From Treponema parvum (GTDB lineage: Bacteria > Spirochaetota > Spirochaetia > Treponematales > Treponemataceae), in the NCBI RefSeq assembly GCF_017893945.1, contig NZ_CP054257.1, forward strand, positions 1,240,001-1,304,000: a stretch of 64,000 bases of DNA. Reading direction: 5' to 3'. Within the stretch, counting starts at the first letter, position 1, and every line of letters starts with the position of its first letter. The notes under the pieces were generated by a model. It did not search any database and had not been told where the DNA came from. It was given only the letters and a program-made list of their open reading frames with translations. A program made the translations under genes and the position numbers. Below, piece after piece: positions 42,123-51,283 of this stretch.

Positions 42123-44089
42123 TGATAACATTGGATGCGATACGCAGGGATATGAAGACACAGCTCAAGGTTGACAAGGGACTTCAATCCGTTGACGTAA
42201 ACGCCGACACCCTTGAAGACGCTCTAGCCGATGCGGCCATCCAGCTGGATCTTACGGCTTCAAACCTTGAATATGAAGTTGTGGAAAAGGGCTCTCAGGG
42301 ATTATGGGGAATATCCAAACGTCCGTGGAAAATCAGAGTCTACCAGTCTGCAAAATCCGTATCAAATAAAAAAGATCATACGAGCGGCGCGATCAATATC
42401 AATGACGAGCTCTCTCAGGAACATAAAAGCGTCAATAAGGACGGCATGTTCTATGTGCGCCGTTTTACGAACGGTCTGAATTTAAAAGTTACGCTTCCCG
42501 AAGGCGAGGGAACTCCCGCAGCTCTAAAGGACATTCTTGCTTCTCTAAAGCGTTCGGATACTACGTCGATTGATGAAAATTTGATACGAACTCTTGTCAA
42601 GGACGGAACCGGCGGCGAATATGTGAAGGTAGGAACCTTCGCTCACACACGCGTGGGCGACGCATTGATCGTGATTGAAATTTCAAATGACGAAATGCAT
42701 GCAAATCTTACCGCTACGGCGCCTGCCGTAGGCGGCTGTGATATTTCCGCCGATCAGATTGAAAACGCGCTGGTAACGCAGGGAGTCGCGATAGAGCTTG
42801 ATATCGACCGCATAAACGATTTTGTAGACAATCCCATCTATAATACTGAATATGAGATAATGTCGGGAATCTTTCCTGCGGACGGAAGGGACGCCTATAT
42901 CGCCTATCAGTTTGAAACCGATCCCACGAAGCTGCGTGCAAAAGAAGACGCCGCCGGCCAGATGAATTTTAAGGAACTCAACAAAATTCAAAACGTAGTC
43001 GCCGGTCAGCCTCTGGCACAAAAAATGCTCGCGGAAAAAGGCAAGGCCGGCAAGACACTGTACGGACGTTATCTTGAAGCTAAAAACGGCAAAGATATTT
43101 CCCTTCCGCTGGGAAAAAACGTATCGGTCGATTCCGACGGATGTACGATTGTATCTAACATAAACGGCCAGGTATTATTGGTCAACGATAAAATAAATGT
43201 GGAACCCGTTCTTGAATTGGACGGCATTAATATAAAAACCGGCAACATAACCTTTTTGGGCTCCATCATCGTTAAGGGAAGCGTCGACGACGGATTTTCG
43301 GTTAAGGCTTCGGGCAATATCGAAATCAGCGGAACCGTCGGCAAAAGCAACATCGAAGCGGACGGAAACATCATTGTTTCACAGGGCGTATTCGGGCACG
43401 ACGAAGGCTCCATCGTCACAGGCGGTTCGTTGTGGGCTAAATTCATACAGGCTACAAAGGTCGAAGCGGCCGAATACGTTATGGTATCCGACAGTATCAT
43501 GAATTCCAACGTAACCGCGATGAAGCGCATCATACTCCGCGGTAAAAAAGCGCAGATAACCGGCGGACATTTATTCGCCACAGAAGAAATATGCGCAAGG
43601 AACATAGGTTCTCCGGGCGGAACGGAAACCATACTTGAAGTGGGCTTCGATCCCAAGGCTAAGCAGCGCCTAAAAGATCTTCAGGGCATGCAAGCCGGTT
43701 TGATGAAGGAACTTGAAGAAAACGAATTGGATCTTTCTACGCTTGAAAACCAAAAAAAGATTCGCCGTACATTGCCCAAGGATAAAGAGGAAAATCTTTC
43801 AAAACTCAAAGACCGGCATACGGAAATAACCGAAGAATCCGCAAAGATATCCGAAGAAATTCAAGACATCCAAAACAGGCTCAGAGAACTCAAGGTTATG
43901 GGCAAGGTCAAGGCGGAAGGAACCGTTTATTCGGGCGTAAAGATATATGTCCGCGACGTTCTTGACGAAATACGGGCAAACATCAAAAACGTTACTTTCT
44001 ACTTTGAAAATAATTTCGTGAGGCGTGGCAAATACGAACCTCCCAACATCGATGATATAAAAGGACCCGATGGCTATTCAACCTATTGA
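42119..44089 (+). CDS. fapA: FapA (DUF342) protein with Jag-N-like N-terminus
   Basis: A 656-residue protein. Residues 15-80 (VDVNADTLEDALADAAIQLDLTASNLEYEVVEKGSQGLWGISKRPWKI) match the Jag-N fold with its KGxxGxxG loop. Residues about 100-520 are FapA/DUF342: an N-terminal module and a right-handed beta-helix (NGQVLLVNDKINVEPVLELDGINIKTGNITFLGSIIVKGSVDDGFSVKASGNIEISGTVGKSNIEADGNIIVSQGVFG). A coiled coil follows (540-620). FapA in Vibrio affects flagellar assembly and polar proteins; the Jag-N module hints at RNA or envelope-regulator contacts. Exact function unknown. Confidence 0.88.
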   Translation: MMITLDAIRRDMKTQLKVDKGLQSVDVNADTLEDALADAAIQLDLTASNLEYEVVEKGSQGLWGISKRPWKIRVYQSAKSVSNKKDHTSGAININDELSQEHKSVNKDGMFYVRRFTNGLNLKVTLPEGEGTPAALKDILASLKRSDTTSIDENLIRTLVKDGTGGEYVKVGTFAHTRVGDALIVIEISNDEMHANLTATAPAVGGCDISADQIENALVTQGVAIELDIDRINDFVDNPIYNTEYEIMSGIFPADGRDAYIAYQFETDPTKLRAKEDAAGQMNFKELNKIQNVVAGQPLAQKMLAEKGKAGKTLYGRYLEAKNGKDISLPLGKNVSVDSDGCTIVSNINGQVLLVNDKINVEPVLELDGINIKTGNITFLGSIIVKGSVDDGFSVKASGNIEISGTVGKSNIEADGNIIVSQGVFGHDEGSIVTGGSLWAKFIQATKVEAAEYVMVSDSIMNSNVTAMKRIILRGKKAQITGGHLFATEEICARNIGSPGGTETILEVGFDPKAKQRLKDLQGMQAGLMKELEENELDLSTLENQKKIRRTLPKDKEENLSKLKDRHTEITEESAKISEEIQDIQNRLRELKVMGKVKAEGTVYSGVKIYVRDVLDEIRANIKNVTFYFENNFVRRGKYEPPNIDDIKGPDGYSTY

Positions 44090-44399
44090 CCTGCAGATAA
44101 TGTATTCTCAGATGTCAAACGTTGCGAAGATCGCTTCTCAGCAGCAAAAAGGCGGCGAATTGACGGACGCAATGCAGCAGAATAAGATCGTTCAGCAAAC
44201 CGCCGAACAGATCGCTGCGGTTCAAAAATCGGCTTCAGACGAAGCAAAGACGCTGGAAGTAAAACCCGACGGAAGACAAGGCTCGCAGACTCCTTCGGGC
44301 GGAAGCAAAAAAAACAAAGAAGAGGATAAACCTGTTCAAAAAAAAGAAACCGAAATACGGGAATCATACTTAGGACAGCACATAGATATTATGAGGTGA
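44070..44399 (+). CDS. Small hydrophilic motility-operon protein (109 aa)
   Basis: Overlaps the fapA end by 20 bases. It starts MAIQPIDLQIMYSQMSNVAKIASQQQKGGELTDAMQQNKIVQQTAEQIAAVQKS, a helical Gln-rich region, then a Lys/Glu-rich disordered tail ending SYLGQHIDIMR. This is the same layout as small proteins after fapA in other treponemes and may be a partner or chaperone, but no family is recognised. Confidence 0.65.
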   Translation: MAIQPIDLQIMYSQMSNVAKIASQQQKGGELTDAMQQNKIVQQTAEQIAAVQKSASDEAKTLEVKPDGRQGSQTPSGGSKKNKEEDKPVQKKETEIRESYLGQHIDIMR

Positions 44400-44402
44400 T
44401 TT

Positions 44403-45203
44403 GTGGCAGTTATAATAATTTTCACACTCTGCATAATAAATCTTTTTCTTTGGTTTTTGTTTTTTAAAAAATTCACACGTCTTTTTTCTACGGACAGCAT
44501 CATAGAAAACACCCGTGCCGAACTGAACAGGATGATCCTTGATGTGAACCGCAACGCGGAACGCAACATAACTCTTATCGAATCGAGAATAAGCGATTTG
44601 AAGGCCGCCGTATCCGAAGCAGATACGCACCTTGCTTTTATAAAAGCCGAAGAACAAAAGCGAAAATTGGGATCAGTCTATAAAGAAAAACTCGATAGCG
44701 CCGTTCACGGAAGCGGAAGTTCTGCGTCGCGCGCCGCCGCATATAAAAAAAATTCGCTCCCGCCGAAGTCTTCTCCTTTAAAAGACGGTTCTTCTTTATC
44801 GTTTGCGGCCGGCTCCGAGTCTTCGGGCGGTAAAGAAAAAAATCCTGAAAACGACGCGCAAAAAAAACTTTTTGAATTTGAAAGACAAAGGGACTCATCC
44901 GGTCAAGGCGGTTCCACCGGCGAAAATGTTTTCGGCGATAAAAATTTCAATGTAACGGACGGCGGCTCGGCGGCTTTCGGAGATTCAGATGCCTCGGTGT
45001 CCGCTACGGATTCGGCAGATGCGGCAAAAGGATTGGACGGCATAAGCAACATTTACATGTCCGACGATCCTATCGTCATAAAAAAAAGTTTTAACGCACA
45101 GGTAAACGAGCTTTACCGCCGCGGCGAAACGGTCGAAGATATTGCGGCTGCTCTGTCGCGTTCCGTTACGGAAGTTCAATTTGCGCTTGATATGAACGAA
45201 TAA
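44403..45203 (+). CDS. Membrane coiled-coil protein with C-terminal helix-turn-helix, possible SwrB analogue
   Basis: A 266-residue protein: membrane helix 3-22 (VIIIFTLCIINLFLWFLFFK), a basic coiled-coil part (about 40-85, LNRMILDVNRNAERNITLIESRISDLKAAVSEADTHL), a Ser/Gly/Asp-rich disordered middle and a C-terminal HTH-like motif (QVNELYRRGETVEDIAAALSRSVTEVQFALDM). Bacillus SwrB (DUF6115), encoded just after the flagellar sigma factor sigD, has the same order of membrane helix, coiled coil and short HTH-like end and activates type III export. Similarity here is of architecture and position, not proven homology. Confidence 0.6.
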   Translation: MAVIIIFTLCIINLFLWFLFFKKFTRLFSTDSIIENTRAELNRMILDVNRNAERNITLIESRISDLKAAVSEADTHLAFIKAEEQKRKLGSVYKEKLDSAVHGSGSSASRAAAYKKNSLPPKSSPLKDGSSLSFAAGSESSGGKEKNPENDAQKKLFEFERQRDSSGQGGSTGENVFGDKNFNVTDGGSAAFGDSDASVSATDSADAAKGLDGISNIYMSDDPIVIKKSFNAQVNELYRRGETVEDIAAALSRSVTEVQFALDMNE

Positions 45204-45226
45204 CAGCATCTTTGAGGAGGGTTTGC

Positions 45227-46279
45227 ATGGAAGTAAAAAAAGAAATGTTCGGAACGCTTTCGGACGGGAACGTAGCATCGCTGTACACGGTTTCAAACGG
45301 AAAAATGTCCTTTTCGGCTACGGATTACGGCTGTATCATAACAAGTATTCTGCTGCCTGATCCGCGATCGGGAAAGGTAGACGTCTCGCTCGGTTATTCT
45401 ACGCTCACCGGCTACGCATGCGGCACTTCATCATTCGGCGCGATTGTAGGACGTTTTGCAAACCGCATAGGAAACGCAAAATTTTCGCTCGACGGTAAAG
45501 ACTACGCTCTTGACGTCAATTCCTGCGGCGCCGACTGCCTTCACGGAGGATACACACGGTATGATAAAATGCTCTGGAAATCCTCAGTCTTTTCAAATAA
45601 AAACGGCATCGGCGTCAAATTTACGAGAACTTCACGCGATATGGAGCAGGGTTTCCCGGGCAATGTAAAGCTCGAAGCGGTTTATACTCTGGACAAATTT
45701 AACCGCATAACTCTTAAATACAAGGCTTCCTCAGACGCCGCGACTCCTATCAATATCACAAATCACACATATTTTAATCTGGCCGGGCGCGGTTCCGTTG
45801 AAGACCATGTTTTGCAGATGAATTGCCCTTCGTATCTTGAAGTTGATAAAAATCTTATCCCGACGGGAAAGTTGATCCGCGTAGCCGGAAGCGCCTTTGA
45901 TTTTCTTAAATCCAAAAAGTTGGGTAAGGATATAAAAAAGACGGGGAACGGATACGATCATTGCTTTGTGACGGAAGTTTACGATTCCGATATGAAGAGC
46001 GCCTTTGACGGCGAAGTAAAATACGCGGCCACAATAGAAGAGCCCGTATCGGGACGTGCGATGAAAGTATATACCGATCAGATCGGAATGCAGCTTTACA
46101 CCGGTAATTTTTTGAATGGTGAAACCGGCCGGAACGGAATGAAATACGGCAAACACGAGGCGTTTTGCCTTGAAACCCAGTGTTTCCCCGATACGCCCAA
46201 TAAGAAAGACTTTCCGTCTTGCATACTTTATCCGGGTAAAAAATACAAAGCCTTGACAGTCTATGAATTTTTGTTTTAA
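45227..46279 (+). CDS. galM: Aldose 1-epimerase (galactose mutarotase)
   Basis: A 350-residue protein with the GalM fold. GAIVGRFANRIGNAKFSLDGKDYALDVN, LHGGYTRYDKMLW, INITNHTYFNLAGRGSVEDHVLQ (substrate histidine) and CLETQCFPDTPN (catalytic glutamate) match the family. It interconverts alpha and beta anomers of galactose or glucose. The frame is open from a TTG at 45212, but that lies in the Shine-Dalgarno GAGGAGGG; the ATG at 45227 is correct. It sits 3' of the motility genes with no other sugar gene nearby, so the pairing is probably accidental. Confidence 0.94.
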   Translation: MEVKKEMFGTLSDGNVASLYTVSNGKMSFSATDYGCIITSILLPDPRSGKVDVSLGYSTLTGYACGTSSFGAIVGRFANRIGNAKFSLDGKDYALDVNSCGADCLHGGYTRYDKMLWKSSVFSNKNGIGVKFTRTSRDMEQGFPGNVKLEAVYTLDKFNRITLKYKASSDAATPINITNHTYFNLAGRGSVEDHVLQMNCPSYLEVDKNLIPTGKLIRVAGSAFDFLKSKKLGKDIKKTGNGYDHCFVTEVYDSDMKSAFDGEVKYAATIEEPVSGRAMKVYTDQIGMQLYTGNFLNGETGRNGMKYGKHEAFCLETQCFPDTPNKKDFPSCILYPGKKYKALTVYEFLF

Positions 46280-46342
46280 ATAAAAAAACACAAAACGCGA
46301 ATTTTTCGAAATTCTCTACTGTCTTTCAATTTAAATTAGGTG

Positions 46343-46348
46343 TATAAT
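46343..46348 (+). promoter_or_regulatory. V-ATPase operon -10 box
   Basis: TATAAT at 46343-46348, with only a poor -35 (TGTCTT at 46320-46325). A GCCGG/CCGGC hairpin (46368-46393) lies in the leader before the AAGAGAGG ribosome site of atpE. Confidence 0.55.
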
Positions 46349-46415
46349 AAGAAAATCGATATTAGAAGCCGGTCTTTGTTTTAAAATTCCGGCCTATTAT
46401 TTAAGAGAGGTTTTA

Positions 46416-47036
46416 ATGGACGTTCAATTACAGGAATTGATCGACAAGATCAAAAAGGACGGCGTCGCTGCGGCAAAGACTTCTGCGGAAAATATCATTT
46501 CCGAAGCGGAAGTAAATGCAAAAAAAATAATTGCGGACGCCGAACAGCAGGCTGAAAGAATTTTAAAAAACGCAAAGACGGAGACCGACCGGATGGAAAA
46601 GGCCGCCGAAGACGCGGTTAAACAGGCGGGACGTAACCTGATTATTTCTTTTAGAGAAAGCATAGTTTCCGAATTGAATGCGCTCGTTCAAGCGGAGGCG
46701 GCAAAGGCCTATTCACCGGCGCTTATGGAAAAGTTGATTCCTGAAACCGTAAAGGCGTGGGTTTCCAAAGAGGACGCCAAGGACGTTTCCGTTATTTTAA
46801 ACGAAAAATCGCTTAAAGAGCTGGAAAAAGGCCTTCATGCCGCTCTTAAGACGCAGATAGCCAAAGGGCTTGAGTTAAAGGCCGACAAAACGATCTCCGC
46901 CGGCTTTAGAATAGGTATAAACAACGGGGAAGCGTATTACGATTATTCTGCCGAGGCCGTAGCGGATCTGTTTTCGGCTTATCTTAATCCGCGGGTGTCA
47001 GCGCTTATGAAAGCGGCTGTAACCGAAGGAAAATAA
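46416..47036 (+). CDS. atpE: V-type ATPase subunit E
   Basis: A 206-residue protein with the helical, Ala/Glu-rich N-terminal stalk (ELIDKIKKDGVAAAKTSAENIISEAEVNAKKIIADAEQQAERILKNAKTETDRMEKAAEDAVKQAGRNLIISFRESI) and globular C-terminal domain of the peripheral stator stalk. First gene of the operon. Confidence 0.93.
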   Translation: MDVQLQELIDKIKKDGVAAAKTSAENIISEAEVNAKKIIADAEQQAERILKNAKTETDRMEKAAEDAVKQAGRNLIISFRESIVSELNALVQAEAAKAYSPALMEKLIPETVKAWVSKEDAKDVSVILNEKSLKELEKGLHAALKTQIAKGLELKADKTISAGFRIGINNGEAYYDYSAEAVADLFSAYLNPRVSALMKAAVTEGK

Positions 47037-47053
47037 AACATAAGGAAAAAATA

Positions 47054-47599
47054 GTGGGAAATCAGTATTATCTGGTAGCACAGCTTCCCGATGTTGTTTC
47101 TGCGGTCGATAAACAATCATTGCCGATCACGGAAGAATATTTTAGAGAGCTTTGTTCTCGTTTTCTTGATGAAAAAAGTTTGAATATTTTAAAAGCCCTC
47201 TCTCTTGTTCCGCCTCGGGATGAAATAAAGACGGGTTCCGCTTTTGTGGACGCATGGTATGATAAAGAGCGCGCTCTTCGGTTGGCTTTGGCTCAAGTGC
47301 GTGCGCTTAACATGAAAAAGGAAAGCGTGCCGCTCAACGGTTCCTGTACCGGCGACGTTTTGCAGGCGGCGCGCACGGCGGCCGGAATGGACAGCCCTCT
47401 GTCCGCAGAACAATATCTGTATCAGTATAGGATGGACGTAATCAATCAGCTGTCTCCGCTCGACACATTTTCGACGGACGCCGTTTTTGCTTACGGACTT
47501 AAGCTGATGCTCATACGACGTATAAAACTGTTTAATGAGGAAAGGGGCAAGGCTTCCTACCACACTATATATGATAGAATTCTTGGAGAAAATAAATGA
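47054..47599 (+). CDS. DUF2764 protein of the V-ATPase operon
   Basis: A 181-residue protein beginning MGNQYYLVAQLPDVV, the conserved DUF2764 start, with a GTG codon and AAGGAAAAAA upstream. This gene is a standard part of spirochaetal and Bacteroidetes V-ATPase operons between atpE and atpA; no separate subunit C gene is present, and a role as divergent subunit C has been suggested by its position. It has no membrane segment. The stop overlaps the atpA start by 4 bases. Confidence 0.85.
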   Translation: MGNQYYLVAQLPDVVSAVDKQSLPITEEYFRELCSRFLDEKSLNILKALSLVPPRDEIKTGSAFVDAWYDKERALRLALAQVRALNMKKESVPLNGSCTGDVLQAARTAAGMDSPLSAEQYLYQYRMDVINQLSPLDTFSTDAVFAYGLKLMLIRRIKLFNEERGKASYHTIYDRILGENK

Positions 47600-49368
47600 C
47601 GGAAACAAAAGGTAAGGTCGTCGCAGTTAACGGCAATATGATCTCGGTTCAATTTGACGGGGTTGTTTCGTTAAATGAAGTCGGCTATGTGAAAGTTGAA
47701 GACAAAAATCTAAAAAGTGAAGTAATCCGCATTCGCGGAAATACCGCACAGATGCAAGTCTATGAAATGACAAAGGGAATAAAGTCCGGATCCAAGGTGG
47801 AATTTACCGGAAACCTTCTTACGGCGGAACTCGGGCCGGGACTGCTCGGGCAGGTTTACGACGGTCTGCAGAATCCTCTGCCGATCCTTGCGGAAAAAGC
47901 GGGATATTTTTTGGAGCGCGGTATTTACGTGGAACCGCTTCCTTATGAAAAAAAATGGGAATTCACTCCTACCGTAAAAGCCGGCGATACGGTTTACCGC
48001 GGTGATCCGATAGGAACCGTTCCCGAAGGTCCTTTTAAGCACAAGATTTTAGTTCCTTTCGATTTTTTCGGGACGTACAAAGTCAAATCCGTAACCAAGC
48101 AGGGTTCCTATACCGTAAAAGACACGATGGCCGTCCTTGTCGATGAAAAAGGCAACGAGAAAAAGATGAGCATGAGCTTTTCATGGCCGGTAAAACGCGC
48201 CGTAGATTGTTACGAAGAGCGGCTGGAACCGACTGAGACCATGGTCACGAAGACCAGGTCTATAGACACCTTCTTCCCCGTCGCCCGCGGGGGAACGTAC
48301 TGTATTCCCGGTCCTTTCGGAGCCGGAAAAACGGTTATTCAACACACTACCAGCCGAAACGCCGACGTCGACATAGTCATAATTGCGGCTTGCGGCGAAC
48401 GCGCGGGCGAAGTGGTCGAAACGATCAAAGAATTCCCGGAGCTTACCGATCCGCGCACGGGAAGATCTTTGATGGAGCGTACTATCATTATTTGCAATAC
48501 TTCTTCGATGCCGGTTGCGTCGCGCGAAGCTTCCGTTTATACGAGCGTCACATTAGCCGAATATTACCGTCAAATGGGACTTAACGTCCTGTTGCTCGCA
48601 GACTCTACGTCCCGATGGGCTCAGGCCTTGCGCGAAATGAGCGGCCGCTTGGAAGAAATTCCCGGAGAAGAAGCTTTCCCGGCTTATCTTGAATCCTATA
48701 TCGCGGCGTTTTACGAAAGAGCGGGGCAGGTTCGGCTTCGCGACGGTTCCAAGGGCTCCGTAACGATCGGAGGAACGGTTTCTCCTGCCGGAGGAAATTT
48801 TGAAGAACCCGTAACGCAGGCGACCCTTAAAGTTGTAGGCGCGTTCCACGGATTGAGCCGAGAGCGCTCCGATGCGCGTAAATATCCGGCTATAGATCCT
48901 CTGGATTCATGGTCAAAGTATAATTCCGTAATCAAAAAAGATCTGGTCGACTACAGCCGCAGCGTGCTCAGACGCGGCGTCGAAGTGGGACAGATGATGA
49001 AGGTTGTCGGCGAGGAAGGAACGAGCCTGGAAGACTTTGTGACATACTTGAAATCGGAATTCCTTGATTCCGTATATTTGCAGCAGGATTCGTTCGACGC
49101 CGTAGATATGGCCTGTTCCGTAGAGCGTCAAAATTATGATTTTAGAAAAGTTCTTTTGATACTCGGCTCCGACTTTGTTTTTGAAAGCAAGGATGACGCC
49201 AGAAAATTCTTTAATCAGCTCAGGCAGAATTTTATCGACTGGAATGTTGCCGAATGGCAGGGCACGGCATTTAAAGGCAAGGAAAAAGACATTGATTCTT
49301 TGTATGCAACAAAGAGCGGCAAATTGACTGCGGAAGCTAAGGCTTTATTGAAGGACGGTGAAAAATGA
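47596..49368 (+). CDS. atpA: V-type ATPase catalytic subunit A
   Basis: A 590-residue protein with the P-loop GPFGAGKTV (239-247), the non-homologous insertion typical of A subunits ([24 protein letters not shown]...[23 protein letters not shown]), GERAGEV and the conserved [33 protein letters not shown]. It hydrolyses or makes ATP. Treponemes have no F-type ATPase, so this enzyme is expected to couple ATP to ion movement. Overlaps atpB by 4 bases. Confidence 0.97.
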   Translation: MTETKGKVVAVNGNMISVQFDGVVSLNEVGYVKVEDKNLKSEVIRIRGNTAQMQVYEMTKGIKSGSKVEFTGNLLTAELGPGLLGQVYDGLQNPLPILAEKAGYFLERGIYVEPLPYEKKWEFTPTVKAGDTVYRGDPIGTVPEGPFKHKILVPFDFFGTYKVKSVTKQGSYTVKDTMAVLVDEKGNEKKMSMSFSWPVKRAVDCYEERLEPTETMVTKTRSIDTFFPVARGGTYCIPGPFGAGKTVIQHTTSRNADVDIVIIAACGERAGEVVETIKEFPELTDPRTGRSLMERTIIICNTSSMPVASREASVYTSVTLAEYYRQMGLNVLLLADSTSRWAQALREMSGRLEEIPGEEAFPAYLESYIAAFYERAGQVRLRDGSKGSVTIGGTVSPAGGNFEEPVTQATLKVVGAFHGLSRERSDARKYPAIDPLDSWSKYNSVIKKDLVDYSRSVLRRGVEVGQMMKVVGEEGTSLEDFVTYLKSEFLDSVYLQQDSFDAVDMACSVERQNYDFRKVLLILGSDFVFESKDDARKFFNQLRQNFIDWNVAEWQGTAFKGKEKDIDSLYATKSGKLTAEAKALLKDGEK

Positions 49369-50660
49369 ATAAGGTATACAGCAGGATCGAGTCGATCAAC
49401 GGCAGCGTTATTACCGTAAAAGCTACCGACGTAAAATATAATGAACTTGCCGAAATAGAAACGCGTTTCGGAAAATCGCTTGCCGAAGTAAACCGCATTG
49501 ACGGAGATATGGTGTCTTTGCAGGTATTTGCGGGCGGACGCGGCGTTTCAACCGGCGATCACATACGCTTTTTGGGGCACGACATGCAGATCAGTTTCAG
49601 CGACGATCTGTTGGGTCGAATTTTTAACGGTTCGGCCGAACCGCGCGACAACGGGCCTTCCCTTGCGGAAAACCTCGTCGAAATAGGAGGCCCTTCGGTA
49701 AATCCGTCCAAGCGTATTATGGCCAGACGCATGATTCGTACGGGTATTCCGATGATCGACGTTTTTAACACGCTAGTAGTTTCCCAAAAACTTCCGATAT
49801 TCAGTTCTTCGGGAGAACCGTACAACCAGCTTCTTGCCCGTATTGCGATGCAGGCTGAAGTCGACGTGATCGTGCTGGGCGGCATGGGGTTAAAATACGA
49901 CGATTATCTTTTCTTTAGAAACACACTGGAAGAAGGCGGCGCCTTAAGCCGTACCGTCATGTTTATCCATACGGCTTCGGACCCGACCGTCGAATGTGAA
50001 AAAATTCCCGATTTAAGTTTGGCCGTCGCGGAGCAGTTCGCCCTGAAAGGAAAGAACGTTCTTGTTCTTCTTACGGACATGACAAACTTCGCCGACGCGA
50101 TGAAAGAAGTTGCCATAACTCAGGAACAGGTTCCCTCCAACCGAGGTTATCCGGGCGACCTGTACAGCCAACTTGCGTCCCGTTACGAAAAGGCCGTCGA
50201 CTTTGACGACGCCGGTTCCGTTACGATTTTGGCCGTTACGACTATGCCCGGCGACGACGTTACTCACCCCGTTCCTGACAATACGGGCTACATTACCGAA
50301 GGCCAGTATTATCTTAAAGGCAGACGCATAGAACCCTTCGGTTCTCTTTCCAGGCTTAAGCAGAACGTAAACGGCAAAACTCGCGACGATCATCGCGCTT
50401 TGATGGACGGTATGATCCGTTTGTATTCTTCTTACAAGGATACTTTGGAAAAGAAATCCATGGGCTTTATGATGTCGTCATGGGATGAAAAACTCTTAAA
50501 ATACGGCGACATGTTTGAAAAAAAGATGATGGATCTTTCGGTAAACCTTCCGCTTGAGCAGGCTCTTGACCTGGGATGGGAAATATTAGCCGATTGTTTT
50601 AATAAGGATGAAACCGGTATTAAAACAAGTTTAATCGAAAAACATTGGCCGTCAAAATAA
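49365..50660 (+). CDS. atpB: V-type ATPase subunit B
   Basis: A 431-residue non-catalytic nucleotide-binding subunit: [61 protein letters not shown] and [44 protein letters not shown] are conserved. Alternates with A in the A3B3 head. P-loop replaced by [10 protein letters not shown] as usual for B. Confidence 0.97.
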   Translation: MNKVYSRIESINGSVITVKATDVKYNELAEIETRFGKSLAEVNRIDGDMVSLQVFAGGRGVSTGDHIRFLGHDMQISFSDDLLGRIFNGSAEPRDNGPSLAENLVEIGGPSVNPSKRIMARRMIRTGIPMIDVFNTLVVSQKLPIFSSSGEPYNQLLARIAMQAEVDVIVLGGMGLKYDDYLFFRNTLEEGGALSRTVMFIHTASDPTVECEKIPDLSLAVAEQFALKGKNVLVLLTDMTNFADAMKEVAITQEQVPSNRGYPGDLYSQLASRYEKAVDFDDAGSVTILAVTTMPGDDVTHPVPDNTGYITEGQYYLKGRRIEPFGSLSRLKQNVNGKTRDDHRALMDGMIRLYSSYKDTLEKKSMGFMMSSWDEKLLKYGDMFEKKMMDLSVNLPLEQALDLGWEILADCFNKDETGIKTSLIEKHWPSK

Positions 50661-50671
50661 GAGGATAATCC

Positions 50672-51283
50672 ATGGCTAAAATAAAGCTGACAAAGAACGA
50701 GCAAAAAGCCCAAAAAGATGCGCTTAAAATGTACGAGCGGTATCTTCCGACTTTAACTCTAAAAAAACAACAGCTTCAGACCGAAATAAGAACGATCGAC
50801 GCTCGCGCCAGACAAGTGCGCGAAAAGCGAGAAGCCCTCGAAAGGGAATTTAATGAATGGATCGCCGTATTCGGTGAAGCGGACGTTTTTAGGCCTGAAA
50901 CGGTAACTGTAAAGAATATTCGTAAAGGATACGGCAATATTGCCGGAGTTTCCATTCCGATCTACGAAGGAGCGGACTTCGGGCGGGGAGACTACGATCT
51001 GTTTGAAACTCCCTTGTGGATAGACCTCGCCGCAGACCGCATGGAAAAAGTGTTGTCTCTCGACTTGGAAGCCGGCGTGCTTGACGAGCAGGTAAGGCTG
51101 CTTTCCAAAGAGCTTAGGACGACCACGCAAAGAGTAAATCTTTTTGAAAAGGTTATGATTCCCGAAACGAAGGCCAACATAAAAAAGATAAGCGTTTATC
51201 TGGGCGACCAGCAAGTTGCGGCCGTTGTCCGAAGTAAAATTTCAAAGAAAAAACTGCAAGCTGCCGGAGGAGAGACAAAATGA
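50672..51283 (+). CDS. atpD: V-type ATPase subunit D
   Basis: A 203-residue coiled-coil protein (MAKIKLTKNEQKAQKDALKMYERYLPTLTLKKQQLQTEIRTIDARARQVREKREAL ... TTQRVNLFEKVMIPETKANIKKISVYLGDQQVAAVVRSKI). It is the central shaft of the rotor. Stop overlaps the atpI start by 4 bases. Confidence 0.94.
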   Translation: MAKIKLTKNEQKAQKDALKMYERYLPTLTLKKQQLQTEIRTIDARARQVREKREALEREFNEWIAVFGEADVFRPETVTVKNIRKGYGNIAGVSIPIYEGADFGRGDYDLFETPLWIDLAADRMEKVLSLDLEAGVLDEQVRLLSKELRTTTQRVNLFEKVMIPETKANIKKISVYLGDQQVAAVVRSKISKKKLQAAGGETK

